Origin: Boesenbergia rotunda
Taxonomy: Eukaryota; Streptophyta; Magnoliopsida; Zingiberales; Zingiberaceae
DNA: 64,000 bases
Assembly: GCA_024364735.1 (NCBI GenBank)
Contig: JAGFNQ010004022.1
Location: 123,326 to 187,325 of the forward strand
Direction: 5' to 3'
Shown: piece after piece, positions 1 to 10,732 of the stretch
How positions within the stretch are numbered: position 1 is the stretch's first letter
Layout: each line of letters starts with the position of its first letter
Notes under the pieces: model-generated
What the model was told of the DNA's origin: nothing
Database searches by the model: none
What the model saw: the letters and a program-made list of their open reading frames with translations, nothing else
Program-made: the position numbers and the translations under genes

Positions 1-1791
1 GCATTATGAAATGTGATTGCAACTTTTCTAAACATTTTAAGCAATAAAAACTTGATTCAAAGGGAATTTGATACTATTTTGGCACAAACACTTTTTTTTC
101 TCTAACAAAGTATCAATATCTCTAACTACTCACACTTCTACTCATCCAATGCAATCATAAGGATATGTATGCTAAATGAAATGACATGGAATCTTTACTC
201 TAAGAAATTGAGCATGAAAAACTATCCAAAACTCAAATACTCTATAATCTCCATAAAGCAAGAATTTGAAATTTGAATAAACTTAAACATTGCAATTCAA
301 ATAACTAAATTGTCTCGTCTCAAAGATCTCTCCATAATCAGCCACCACACACACTCTACTCAGCACCGCTTCGTCGTCTTCCTTCAGAATTGCTTGCCTT
401 TACCTTTATCTGCAATAAGAGGAAATGCATCTATAAGCATAAAGCTTAGTAAGTACTATCTAGCTCACAAAAACTCTAAATATGCAAACATGCTTCTAGA
501 TCAAACTGGACATCATATGAGATACTAATATGCTTGGAAGAAAACTAAGAACATGTATAACTCAAAACATGCATACTCAAGCAATAATAAATCTCAATTT
601 ACTTTTCTTGGCTCAACTTGAAACTTTAGCTATTCTTTAACTTTTGAAAACTTTCTTAAACTTTAGAAAACTTTGCTAAAGCATATACTTGAAAATACTA
701 ATCACTTGGATCCACTGAAGACGTAAGTACCATCTCATGCGCGTTCCCTAAAAGGTTGGGGTAGCGAGCCACCAATCCTAATAGAGCAGACCTTGGTCTA
801 CCAGGGCCAAGACCTTGGAATTGGACACCTGGATTTCTTTAACGACGCCCTTGGACGCCGGGTACTGGTCTTAGAAAAATAAAATAGCTTTTCTTTCTTT
901 TCTTTCTTATCTGTAAATGCCTTGGCATTTTCTGGAGCACCTTGCGTGCTAAAATCCCTAAGTCTTGACTTTTCGGGATTCCTTAAGGCCTTGGCCTTTT
1001 CTTTTCTTATCTTTATCTTCTCTTTTCTTTTCTCATAGCTTTTCTTGGTCCCTGATCTCATATAGGGCACTCAATAAAATATATAAGCATATAATGAACT
1101 AAGATCACATGCAAAAATCTTAACAAGAAGTAAATATCACTTTTAAAAACTTTTAAAGGAAATTCTCGCGGAAAAACCGCCTCTTACTGCAGGTGAGCAG
1201 TACTTACATTGATATCTTGGACTTACAACCAAGATTAATGTCTAGAGCTCGGAAGAAACTTGAGATCTCGACGAATTCTTCGCGCCTACGCGTTCCTCTC
1301 GTCGCGGGGATCCCGAATATAGGAATATCTCTTGGAAGAAAGCCTTGGCCGGCCCTCTAGGCTTGGTGTGGCGTGCGCACAAGAGAGGAGAGGGAGAGGG
1401 GTCGGCGCAAGGGTGTTGGCCGAAAGGGTTTGAGAGAAATCCCAACTTCTCTCTTTAAATTTTCTATTTATACTTATGGGCCGATCAACCTAACCATACT
1501 TTAAATACCCTTCTCTCCGTCCCTTGTTGTGCTTGATACCCCTAGCCTGGCTGGTCTCGCTCGCTTCCGGTTTCCGGGTGGTCGCGGGTTCGAACGCCCG
1601 GCTGCCCATTAAACGTTTTTCCTCTTTTTCGTTTTATTTTTCTTTTTCTTTTTCCAAAAATACTAAACGGACTCGGAAAATTCCATAAAAATATTCTAAA
1701 AATCCCTAAAAATATCTAGAATATTTCTAAACCATTTCTAACTACTTTCAAGGACTTTATGAACTAAAAATGGAAATTTTGGGGCGTTACA
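1..1791 (-). mobile_element. Element E: partial Tekay-like LTR, 5' end of element at 1791
   Basis: The right edge reads GGGGCGTTACA, the reverse complement of a canonical TGTAACGCCCC LTR start, so this is the 5' end of a minus-strand LTR whose other end lies left of the window. The next five bases, TAAGT, are the predicted target duplication, because the uninterrupted copy of the host LTR near 25558 reads CGTAAGTCATCC. In element sense it holds a TATA box (1466-1473), a GTAAGT motif (1188-1209) and a TGCA-type acceptor near 402, the same order as the other Tekay-like LTRs here. No gene is seen; the short open frames are not supported. Whether E is a solo LTR or a full element cannot be told. 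Confidence 0.75.
1543..1602 (+). promoter_or_regulatory. tRNA-like A/B-box pair in LTR of E
   Basis: TAGCCTGGCTGG (1543-1554) resembles a Pol III A box and GGTTCGAACG (1587-1596) a B box, followed by a CCC closing a short T-arm-like stem. It lies antisense to the LTR, about 200 bases from the LTR start, the same place as similar pairs in the other LTR families. No complete cloverleaf is visible, so it is not called as a tRNA gene. Confidence 0.45.
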
Positions 1792-4506
1792 TAAGTCATC
1801 CATTAGGCAACATAAGTAGCAAGTGTAAAATTTTCTTGACGAACCATCCTAATTATAGCATGCGACTTGCAAAAACATAGAACATGTGACAAGTATAATA
1901 TTAAAACTTTTCTTTCTGCCATGTCACTGCCACACACACACACTATTGCCCCTCCTGCTGCTCCACTTAATAACCTCTTGCTTGATCTGCGGTATAAGAA
2001 AAATAAGACTATAAGCACATAGGCTTAGTAAGACCCTTTCCTACTCACTAAAACCATGCGTCAGTTAAACATAAACATATAAAGCATTTGACATAACATA
2101 ATTCTGTACATAAAACATAAGTATAGTCATAGCGTAAATCATAAGCATATGATCATCTAACATAGCATGATTCATAACATAAACATAAACATAAAACATA
2201 CTTATCATGGAATGATTCTCAACATAAAACATCAGCATAAAACATACTTATCATGACATAATTCTTAAGATAACATGAATGAATGCATGAGTTAAATGTA
2301 TATACATAAGGATGCTTACTTGAAATTCATACTTTTAAATATTTAAACATAATCATAACATCGTTGGGGTCCCCAACTTGTACCACATTCATACATCATA
2401 AGCGTGCATCCCTAAGTAAATACGACGTAGCTAGCCTCGACCTACTAGGGTAGGAACAGCTACAGTAGTTCCAAAAACCGAGACGTTCTTAAGGTGCCCA
2501 TCCCTGTTGGACAGCTACGGTAGTCCCAGAACCGTGGACAGCTACGGTAGTCCAGAACCGAGGCGTTCTTAAGGTGCCCATCTCTTAGACCCTTACTTCG
2601 GTCCGGTACAAGCTCATTCATAAAGTAAAATAACTTTGCATGCTTCATCATTCATAGACATACATAACATATCTTAAGGCATAACCATAATCTTGTCACA
2701 TGAAGCATGACATAACCATATTTGGCATTTCATCATTCATACTTATCATTCTTACTTAAGGCATAAACATTGTTTTCATTCATCTTCTTCATTCATAAAA
2801 CATAACATACATACATAATCATAGTATCCATCATAGAGCATGCATGGGTGAAATTCTTATGAACAGGATACATACTACTTAGGCACATGGCATTCTACGT
2901 TACTTGGGTTCATGGCATTCATCATAGAGCATGCATAGACCTTCATAAACATACAGGATACATACTACTTAGGTCTATGACATTCTACATTACTTAGGTT
3001 CATGGCATTTTTCTTCGAGCATGCATAGACCTCAATAAACATATATCTATTATAGGCATTTAACAACATACATGTATTATTCTATATAACATGAAGCCTA
3101 CATCAAATATATGTGTTCATGGTACATGGTTAAAACATTCATCAATAAACATAGCACATATCCTAGACATACAAAGTCATGACATATAACACATAAAGCT
3201 AGGGTAGTAGGTAGCATAAAAATTCTTGCAACATACTTAACATATACATACATCATGATAAACTATAAACAAGTATCCTTGAAATCTTAACCCAACCCCA
3301 AACCCTAGTTCCTTGACTTGGCCGAAAGTTCATTAAGAGGAGACTCTATCATTCAATCAACATGAAGGGTTCCATGAGTAAAAGAAAACCTATACATTAC
3401 ATACAAAGCCATAGGGAGCCATTACAACCCATAGTTGGAACTAACCCTAATTTTATTAGCCCTACACTTGACCTTGGCCGAAACCCTAGAGGCCACAAGC
3501 ATATGGAGTTATTCACATGATTCACCATACATGTCCAATTCAATACATACAACCCCATGAGAATCCATTTAAACCCTTGATTGGATCTAACCCTTAGTCC
3601 TACCCCTAATTCATGCATTGGCCGAAACCCTATAAGGGGAAATAAGTCCATGAAATATCCATAAACTTTACAATTAACATTCATTATGTCATATAGTTCT
3701 TGGTAACATGCTTGGAGGTTTGAATTTAAAGCTAACCATGGGACATGGGTGGTGGCCGAAACCCTAAAGGGGTTTTAGGGTGCTACGAAATTCCCCAAAT
3801 CATACTTTTATGCTTAACTTATCATGAGTAAACATTAGGAAACATAAAAGGGGGGGGGGGTTTAACATCATTTTTAGCCCCAAAACATGCTTGGCCGAAA
3901 CCTTTAAAAGCCCTAACCATAGATTTCTCAACATGGTGTGCCAACAAAAACTTATATCATGACAAACAACTTGAAAGTTATTATACCACAGGTGAGGGGG
4001 TCTTACCTTGGTTTATCTTGATTATCACTTTGAATAGAGAAGCCAAAAGGAAACTCCTTGACCCTTGACCTCTCCTTAGCCCTTGTAGCCTTGTAGAAAG
4101 CCTTGGATCTTCAAGATGGAGTCCTTTGTGAAGCTTTTCTAAGGGAAACAAACCCTTGTGGGTTTTGGCTAGAAGAAGGAAGGAGAAGGAAGAAGGGAAG
4201 AGGAAAAGTCTTGATGTAAAAGAAAATAACTTAAGTCTTTTTCCCCGCATCCACCCCTCTTATACTAAATGGAGGGGGCAAGTGAAAGGTCATGGTGTCT
4301 TCTCACATGGTGACTCTTCACTTCCTTAAGCCTTAACCAATATCCACTTCATTCTCTACTAGCACTCACTTGCTAGGTGAATTGGTTAGTTAATGCATGG
4401 TGTTACACTAGGTCCAATGCTCAATCCTTGGTGCACCTTGGTGCATGCACTTTATTTTTTTTTAATTTTATTTTATAATATTATTTTTTTCGGCAATGCC
4501 GCCTAA
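1792..4506 (-). repeat. C 3' LTR, left portion
   Basis: It is homologous along its length to 25556-28285 of C's 5' LTR. E has removed its first part from view (the copy at 25330-25555 has no counterpart here) and the A/B array cuts it at 4506. It contains a decayed inverted repeat (2375-2384 with 2605-2614), a G homopolymer near 3849, the donor-like motif (3987-4011), a TATA box on the minus strand (4259-4266) and a degraded A/B-box pair (4374-4388, 4418-4427). The open frames repeated in the other LTR are non-coding LTR sequence. Confidence 0.88.
4502..4506. repeat. Left target-site duplication of A/B array (CCTAA)
   Basis: CCTAA directly precedes TGTAAC at 4507 and recurs directly after GTTACA at 19563. 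The empty site in the other LTR of C, near 28285, has a single CCTAA. Confidence 0.95.
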
Positions 4507-5360
4507 TGTAACGCCCGTCCTTCTCACACTAGGGCAGGGTTACGCGAACATAATTTTCGTTTTAGCGGAAGCGTTTGAAACTTGAAACTTTAACATGATA
4601 CATGTATAATCTTGTACTTGAACATGTAAGCATGAAACCTTTTAAACATCTTAGACATTGAGGAGAGCATGCTAGGTACCTTTACATTCTTACTTGCATA
4701 ATAGAAGCATGCCATATAGCCATTTCTTAAGACAGAGTAGTAAGTATGAGGAAGGATAACATAATACTAATGTTCTTTAGCAAGTCTTAACTAAGTACTT
4801 AGCATATGAGCGAGAATGAGCATGAAATATCCATATGAGTCTAAATATCAACAAGTAGCAACTTAGTGAGTATGATTCAACATTTAACATGCAAAGCTTA
4901 GCATATGCATAAACTAAACAAAACATGAGTTGATCTTCTTCCACCATGCCACCACCACACACATCTCTGACCCTCCTGCTGCTCCCTTTAGTTTAGCCAT
5001 TCCTTACCCTTTTCTGCAGTACAAGGGAAACATGGAAACTATAAGCATATAGCTTAGTAAGATCCCTTCCTACTCACAAAATCATACGTTCCATCAAGTA
5101 GAGAATGCATCACGTCATAATAGTGCATAGCATTAAAACACTTAACATAGCATAAGGGAGCATATGTACTTATCATAAGAAGCATACTTGAACTTAACAT
5201 AATTCACCTTTATAGTATAATAGTCATATAGTCATTACAAAAATGCGAATGCAAGATGCTCTTTTGAAAACATGCATAGGATGAGTTCATGCATATGCTT
5301 TTCTTAAAAATCATACATATAGGTACTTAAACATACATCCATCATTATTTGGGGGATCCC

Positions 5361-5575
5361 GGCTTGTACCACTTACATACATACATAATGCGCGCATCCC
5401 TAATAAGCCGAGGTAGCTAGTCTCTAACCTACTAGGGAAACTAGGTCCGTTCATAGTCAGTCGACCTACGGGCGTCTCGGGAGCCCATCCCCTTACTAGG
5501 TCCGTTCATAGTCCGTCGACCTAGGGGCTGCATCCGGACCCCACCCGTGGACCTTGCTAGGATCCGGTACAAGCC
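5361..5575 (-). promoter_or_regulatory. Inverted-repeat module with hairpins in LTR1
   Basis: GGCTTGTACC (5361-5370) and GGTACAAGCC (5566-5575) form a perfect 10-base inverted repeat. Between them lie the GCGCGCATCCC/GAGGTAGCTAG block (5390-5422) and two CTAGGTC...GACCTA imperfect hairpins. Equivalent modules occur at 11587-11801, 17813-18027, 26141-26380 and 22670-22815. The role is unknown; conservation across diverged LTRs suggests selection. Confidence 0.6.
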
Positions 5576-6901
5576 ATACAAAGTAAAATAGTATACATGG
5601 ATTTTATCATATCATAAGCATAGCACATTCTTGTTTCTTACTAGGTCCGTTCATAGTCCGTCGACCTAGGGGTTGCATAGCACATTCTTATCATATCATA
5701 AGCATATCATCATAACCTATCACATCATTGTCATATCATGAGCATGACATGCCTCTTATCTTATCATGAAGAGTGCTCTTAGTCCCGACTTACAGGGAAG
5801 CATCTCTTAGGCATTTCATCATACATAAGTCATGCATAACATAAGGGTGCTTAAAGAGCTTAAACATAGACATGTAAATCATGATTCTTAGAGCATGAAA
5901 AAGCATGGGAGAAGACATGTTATCACCTATACTACTCATAGCATATCATGGGCATCCTTGGCGTGCCTAATTGGGGTTGTAGCTTCCCCCTTAGCCCAAA
6001 TTCTTATTTAATCAGAAAATTCCAGCATATAAACTCTAAGTTTAGAGCATGATAAACCATGAAAAACATTACACTAACATCATACATTAAGGTAGGCATC
6101 ATAGAGGAGACCTTAGAAGGCATGTTGGGGTTGTTACCCCTTCTTAAGTCCTACTTATCATTCTTTACAGAAAATTCCAGCATACATACCTTAGTTTCCA
6201 AGCATGTTAAAATCATGAATAAACCATATTTACATCACATATCATCTTATATATCATAGGGAGGGTCATTATCAAGCATACTAGGAGTTTAAACCTCTCT
6301 AATCCCTAAAAGAGGTCCTTGGCCGAAAATTCCAGCAAGCCTACTCCGGGTTTTTGGGGGCTTAAGGACAAGGAAAACATCATATTATCATCATCTATTT
6401 AGTCACACATCATGAGGAAAAACATATGCAAGTATAGGAGTAGTTTAAACCCTCGCAAGCCCTAAAAAACCCATCTTGACCGAAAACATCAAGAGCTTCA
6501 TCCTATGTTTAAACCATTTTAAGCACTCGAAACTATTGTAATGCAGGTGAGGGGATTACTTACATCCTCTCGCTTGAATCTCCCCCAAGAAGTCCTTGAA
6601 GAGGAGGAGAGGAGAGCCCTTCTTGCGCTTCTTTTCCTTAGCCTTGCTTTAGTAGAAGGTAGTCTCTCTATAAGGCCCTCTTGGGAGTTTTTCTTATGGA
6701 GGAAACCTAGGGTTGGAGTTTCGAAAATTTGAGAAGGGGAGGGGAGAGTTTTCGGTTTTGAAGAGGGAAGAGTGAGGAAGATGAAGAGAGGAAGTTATTC
6801 CAACTTCCCTTCACTTATTTATACTTTTCTCATGAAGAGACATGTCTCTTCACTTCCCTAGGTTTAACAAGCATGTTTCTTATTCTCTCATCATGAAACA
6901 T

Positions 6902-6970
6902 GGCTTGGTGTGTTGGTTATGACATGATTAGTGCAACTAGAAGGTTCAAGGTTCAATCCTTGCTTCCTCC
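6902..6970 (+). promoter_or_regulatory. tRNA-like A/B-box pair in LTR1
   Basis: TGGTGTGTTGGTTA (6906-6919) and GGTTCAATCC (6950-6959) lie 44 bases apart on the strand opposite the element. CAAGG and CCTTG around the B box form a T-arm-like stem with a loop one base short. The same pair lies at 13132-13185 in LTR2 and 19358-19411 in LTR3. Confidence 0.5.
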
Positions 6971-7145
6971 TTTCTATCTCTTCTTTTTATCACGTTTTGA
7001 ACTAATCCATATCAAAGCCCATTAAGCCAAGCCCATCATGAAATTTCATAATAATGATAATGTTTCATGAATTCATAATATTTCATATGGGAAAATTTTG
7101 GGGTGTTACAATCCTCCATACCTTATAAAAAGTTTGTCCCGAACT

Positions 7146-9500
7146 TTAAAATAATTCTGGATACTTTAATCGTATTGCCTCCTCTTGTTCCCACGTGGCT
7201 TCTTCGAATTGTTCGTTCCGCCACAGAACCTTTACTAAGGGTACTTCCTTGTTCCTTAGCTTTTTGACTTCCCGGTCTAAGATCTGCATAGGTCGGCGTT
7301 CGGAACTTATGTTCTCTTGAACTTGTATTGGTTGGGGCTCTATCATCTGATTCACATCAGAGGTACATTTCCTGAACATTGATACATGGAAGACATTGTC
7401 GATAGCCGACATTTCTGGTGGCAACTCTAGTTCGTAGGCCACTTTGCCTACCCGTCTCAGAATTTGATACGGTCCCACATATCTCGGATTCAGCTTCCCT
7501 TTCTTCCCGAATCTCATTACCCCTTTCATAGGGGCCACTTTCAGGAATACTGAATCCCCAACCTCAAACTCTAATGGTCTGCGTCGCTTGTCAGCGTAGC
7601 TTTTCTGCCGACTCTGAGCAGTCTCTATCCTCTGGCGGATATTCTTTATAGCCTGAGTGGTTTCGTCTATAATATTCGTCTGGAGTCTCATCTCCTTCTT
7701 TTCACCACTCTCAAGCCAGCATATAGGAGATCTGCATTTCCTTCCGTATAGTGCTTCGTACGGTGCCATCCCGATAGTAGCCTGATAACTGTTGTTATAC
7801 GCAAACTCTGCCAGGCTCATGTATCGACACTAGCTTCCCTTGAAATCCAAGGCACAAGCTCGTAATATGTCCTCTAATATCCGGTTTACTCTTTCAGTTT
7901 GCCCGTCAGTCTGGGGGTGAAAGGCAGTACTGAATTTCAGCTTCGTGCCAAGAGCCTTCTGCACGTGTCCCCAAAAATCTGAAGTAAATCGACCATCTCG
8001 ATCCGAGATGATGGTCTTGGGAACCCCGTGCAGTCGGATAATTTCCTTGACGTACAGTTGAGCCAACTGCTCCACTGAGTAGGTCATTCTAATAGCCAGA
8101 AAATGGGCAGACTTGGTGAGTCTGTCCACAATCACCCATATACCATCATATCCATTCGTCGTTCTAGGCAGCCCAGCGACGAAATCCATAGAGATGTCTT
8201 CCCATTTCCACTCGGGAATTGATAGAGGTTGCAGAACTCCCCCAGGCCTCTGGTGTTCTGCTTTGACCCTCTGGCAGGTCAAACACATACTGATATAGTG
8301 GGCTACATCTCGCTTCATACCGGACCACCAAAACTTGCTCTTCAGATCTTGATACATCTTGGTAGACCCAGGATGCATCGCATAAGGTGTTCCGTGAGCT
8401 TCCTCTAGGATTCTTGTCCGTAAGTCGGAGTCGTCGGGAACACATACTCCGTTGTCCGAAATTCTAAATCCATCGTCCTTGCCTTCGAGAACCTCTTGCT
8501 TGATTCTCTGAAGACTCGGATCCTGATTCTGCTTTTCCAGAATATCGCCGAACAATGTCGGCGCAATCATCAAGGTGGACAACTGTCCTGATATGATTTC
8601 AATCTCGTAATTCATAATTTCTTCCCCTAAGGGTTGTGACAAAGCCGACAAAGACATTAAAGAAGCACATGATTTCCTACTGAGAGCATCGGCTACCTTG
8701 TTGGCTTTTCCCGGATGGTACAGGATCTCACAATCATAATCCTTGACCAATTCGAGCCATCTGCGCTGTCTCATATTCAGATCCTTCTGGGAGAAGAAGT
8801 ACCGCAGACTCTGGTGATCTGTATAAACTTTACACTGAGTTCCATATAGATAGTGCCTTCATATTTTCAGTGCAAAGACCATCGCTGCTAACTCTAAGTC
8901 ATGGGTAGGGTAGTTTCTTTCATGTTCCTTGAGTTGCCTAGAGGCATAGGCAATTACCTTCCCATTTTGCATAAGTACAGCTCCGAGTCCCAGTTTGGAT
9001 GCGTTGCTGTACATATCGAAACCCATATCGCTCTCTGGAAGAGTCAATATTGGAGCGCTAGTCAGCCTCCTTTTCAGTTCAGTAAAGCTCTTCTCACATT
9101 CCTCGGTCCATACATATTTCTTGTCTTTCTTTGTAAGAGCTGTCATAGGGGCTGCAATTCGAGAGAAGTTCTCTACGAATTTTCTGTAATAGCCTGCTAG
9201 CCCGAGGAAACTTCTGATTTCGCTGGCATTTTTGGGTCTAGTCCAGTTACTCATATCTTTAATTTTAATTGGGTCCACCATTACTCCTTCCTTGGAGATA
9301 ACATGTCCCTGTAATTCCTTCAATTCTGTCGGTGCCATACAGTACGGTGCCTTGGAAATGAGATTAGTACCAGGAACCAACTCAATTGCAAATTCTATAT
9401 CTCTTTCAGGTGCTAACCCTGGTATAATTATACACGTAATTATATACCTATCGTGATTATGGTTAACCCAACTCATAGTATGCTTCCCCCAAATATTCAT
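7146..9500 (-). pseudogene. Tekay-like pol remnant, copy A (RT edge, RNase H, integrase, chromodomain)
   Basis: One continuous frame with two nonsense codons (8859-8861, TGA where copy J has Trp; 7830-7832, TAG where J has Trp). In order: the start of the reverse transcriptase domain (ERDIEFAIELVPGT), then a direct jump to GHVISKEGVMVDP, so the RT core with its catalytic Asp pair is deleted. RNase H follows (FDMYS with Asn where Asp is usual), then the integrase zinc site (HPGSTKMYQ..., CLTCQ), the DDE core (MDFVAGLP, ISDRDGRFTS, GQTERVN) and a chromodomain-like end (VKVLWRNEQFEEATWEQE). Compared with copy B it lacks 21 bases between SDNG and VCVP. It lies between the purine tract and the acidic ORF and cannot encode a working polyprotein. 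Confidence 0.92.
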
Positions 9501-9606
9501 TCTTATTTGTCACATGATTAATATAGGGTAAATGAGATCTTATTTGTTATATTACCAAAATTTATTTTATTCCATCTTATAAGTCTACATACAAAACTAG
9601 TCCAAC

Positions 9607-10323
9607 TCAGTGAGCAAGATGGGCTGCCCTTATGCCCAACATAAAGAATAGCATAGCGACGACTTCTACCTCCTCGCTCATCTCCCTTTGGCCCGCCTCA
9701 GGATCCTCTACTGTTCCCATCGGGTCGTCCTCTTCAATCTCGAGAATCTCCACGTCCGCTTCAAGGTCCTCCTCGAACATCTCCAGCATCTCTGGGTCCT
9801 CCTCGAAGGGCTCGGGATCCTCCCCGAAGGGCTCGGGGACCTCCTCGAACGGCTCGGGGTCCTCCTCGAAGGACTCGGGATCCTCCTCGAAGGGCTCAGG
9901 ATCCTCCTCGAACGGTTCAGGATCCTCCTCAACAGGCTCGGGGTCTTCCTCAAAGGGCTCGGGGTCCTCCTCGGACGGCTCGGAATCCTCCTCCGAGTCT
10001 CCCAGATCTTCTGGGAACTCATGGCAGAGGAGCTGCCTACACAACTCCGTATATGGGATACCGCATCTGTGTTGTCCCCAGATCTAATGCGCAACCTCTC
10101 TTGCCCAGTTGGGCAATGAACGAAGTAAAGCTCCGATCCTATGATCGTCCGTGGCTGGAAACCCTTCCCGCTCCAGTTTCCAGAAGAGCCGATCCAAGAA
10201 CCCTATGTTGCCTTGAATTCCCCGGGTCGGACAATACTCAACCGCCTCTATCCGCTCCAGCAGCTCGCGACACCTCTCAGTGTAGTCCTCATGCAACATC
10301 TGGAATTGAAAAGAAAATGACAT
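9607..10323 (-). pseudogene. Acidic PEPFEED-repeat protein, copy A, broken
   Basis: It sits at the gag position between the primer site and pol. The N-terminal part (MSFSFQFQMLHEDYTER...) is followed by a TAG at about 10081-10083 where copy B has Gln. The rest carries nine seven-residue units of the type PEPFEED, then an acidic tail and a short hydrophobic C-terminus. The start ATG (10321-10323) is shared with copy B. No retroviral-type zinc knuckle is present, so it is not a recognisable Gag. The unit number is one higher than in copy B (21 bases). Function unknown. Confidence 0.75.
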
Positions 10324-10714
10324 GGTTAGTACTAAACCATTCCTTTTTCAATTCGCAAATATATACAGAGGAAAACACACACCCAATCGGTGTAGTTTAC
10401 CCTAGTGATTACAATATGTAACCACCCTCTTATCCCAAATTCTAAATTATTAATGGATACATATATTCATATAAGAGGAAGTTTCATTCATGTTCACATA
10501 TCTTATAATTTCTGGTCATTATCCATCATACCAGTGATACCGGTGATAAATAAGCTAACATAAGAATTAATGCTACTTTCTCTTGTTATGCAAGCATAAA
10601 TCATCTCTATATATATCATTACTGTACACGAAATAAAGTAAAGCGAGGTTAGGATCTCTTACTTGGAAGCGGCAGGATGAAGCTTTGATGTGTGTGTGTA
10701 GTGGGGAAGGCAGA
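10324..10714 (-). other. Untranslated leader of unit A
   Basis: About 390 bases between the primer-binding site and the acidic ORF. AT-rich, no open frame, nearly identical to 16550-16940 of unit B. It contains a TACCAGTGATACCGGTGATA duplication near 10530. I see no other feature. Confidence 0.7.
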
Positions 10715-10729
10715 CCTGCTCTGATACCA
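10715..10729 (-). other. Primer-binding site, initiator-Met tRNA (unit A)
   Basis: In element sense TGGTATCAGAGCAGG, matching the 3' end of plant initiator-Met tRNA, three bases from the 3' edge of LTR2. It marks 10733 as the inner LTR boundary and fixes the minus orientation. Confidence 0.95.
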
Positions 10730-10732
10730 ACC

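Larger units (their letters stand above)
4507..7110 (-). repeat. LTR1 of A/B array (3'-most)
   Basis: Bounded by TGTAACG and GTGTTACA on the plus strand. In element sense, from the right: antisense A/B-box pair (6906-6919, 6950-6959), TATA box (6817-6824), donor-like motif (6542-6565), an inverted repeat enclosing CTAGGTC hairpins, an acceptor-like TGCAG (5014-5019) and a terminal CCCGCCC-type hairpin in which one arm is mutated (AGGGCAGGG). It ends against C's LTR at the left CCTAA. No protein is supported inside. Confidence 0.93.

Noticed and set aside
6059..6732. Small frames (MKNITLTSY..., MQVRGLLTSSR...) repeated four times in the window
   Set aside because: They lie inside the A/B-type LTRs, antisense to the element, and recur only because the LTR recurs (6059, 12285, 18511, 56933).
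6902..6970. A true tRNA gene
   Set aside because: A/B boxes are present, but the B box is one base short, no acceptor stem or clear anticodon arm is visible, and the element sits antisense inside an LTR.
9632..10119. Plus-strand open frames rich in GSSSKGSG or LLEGLGILLERL
   Set aside because: They are antisense readings of the acidic PEPFEED minisatellite. A 21-base repeat stays open in several frames. The same shadows appear at 15879-16345.
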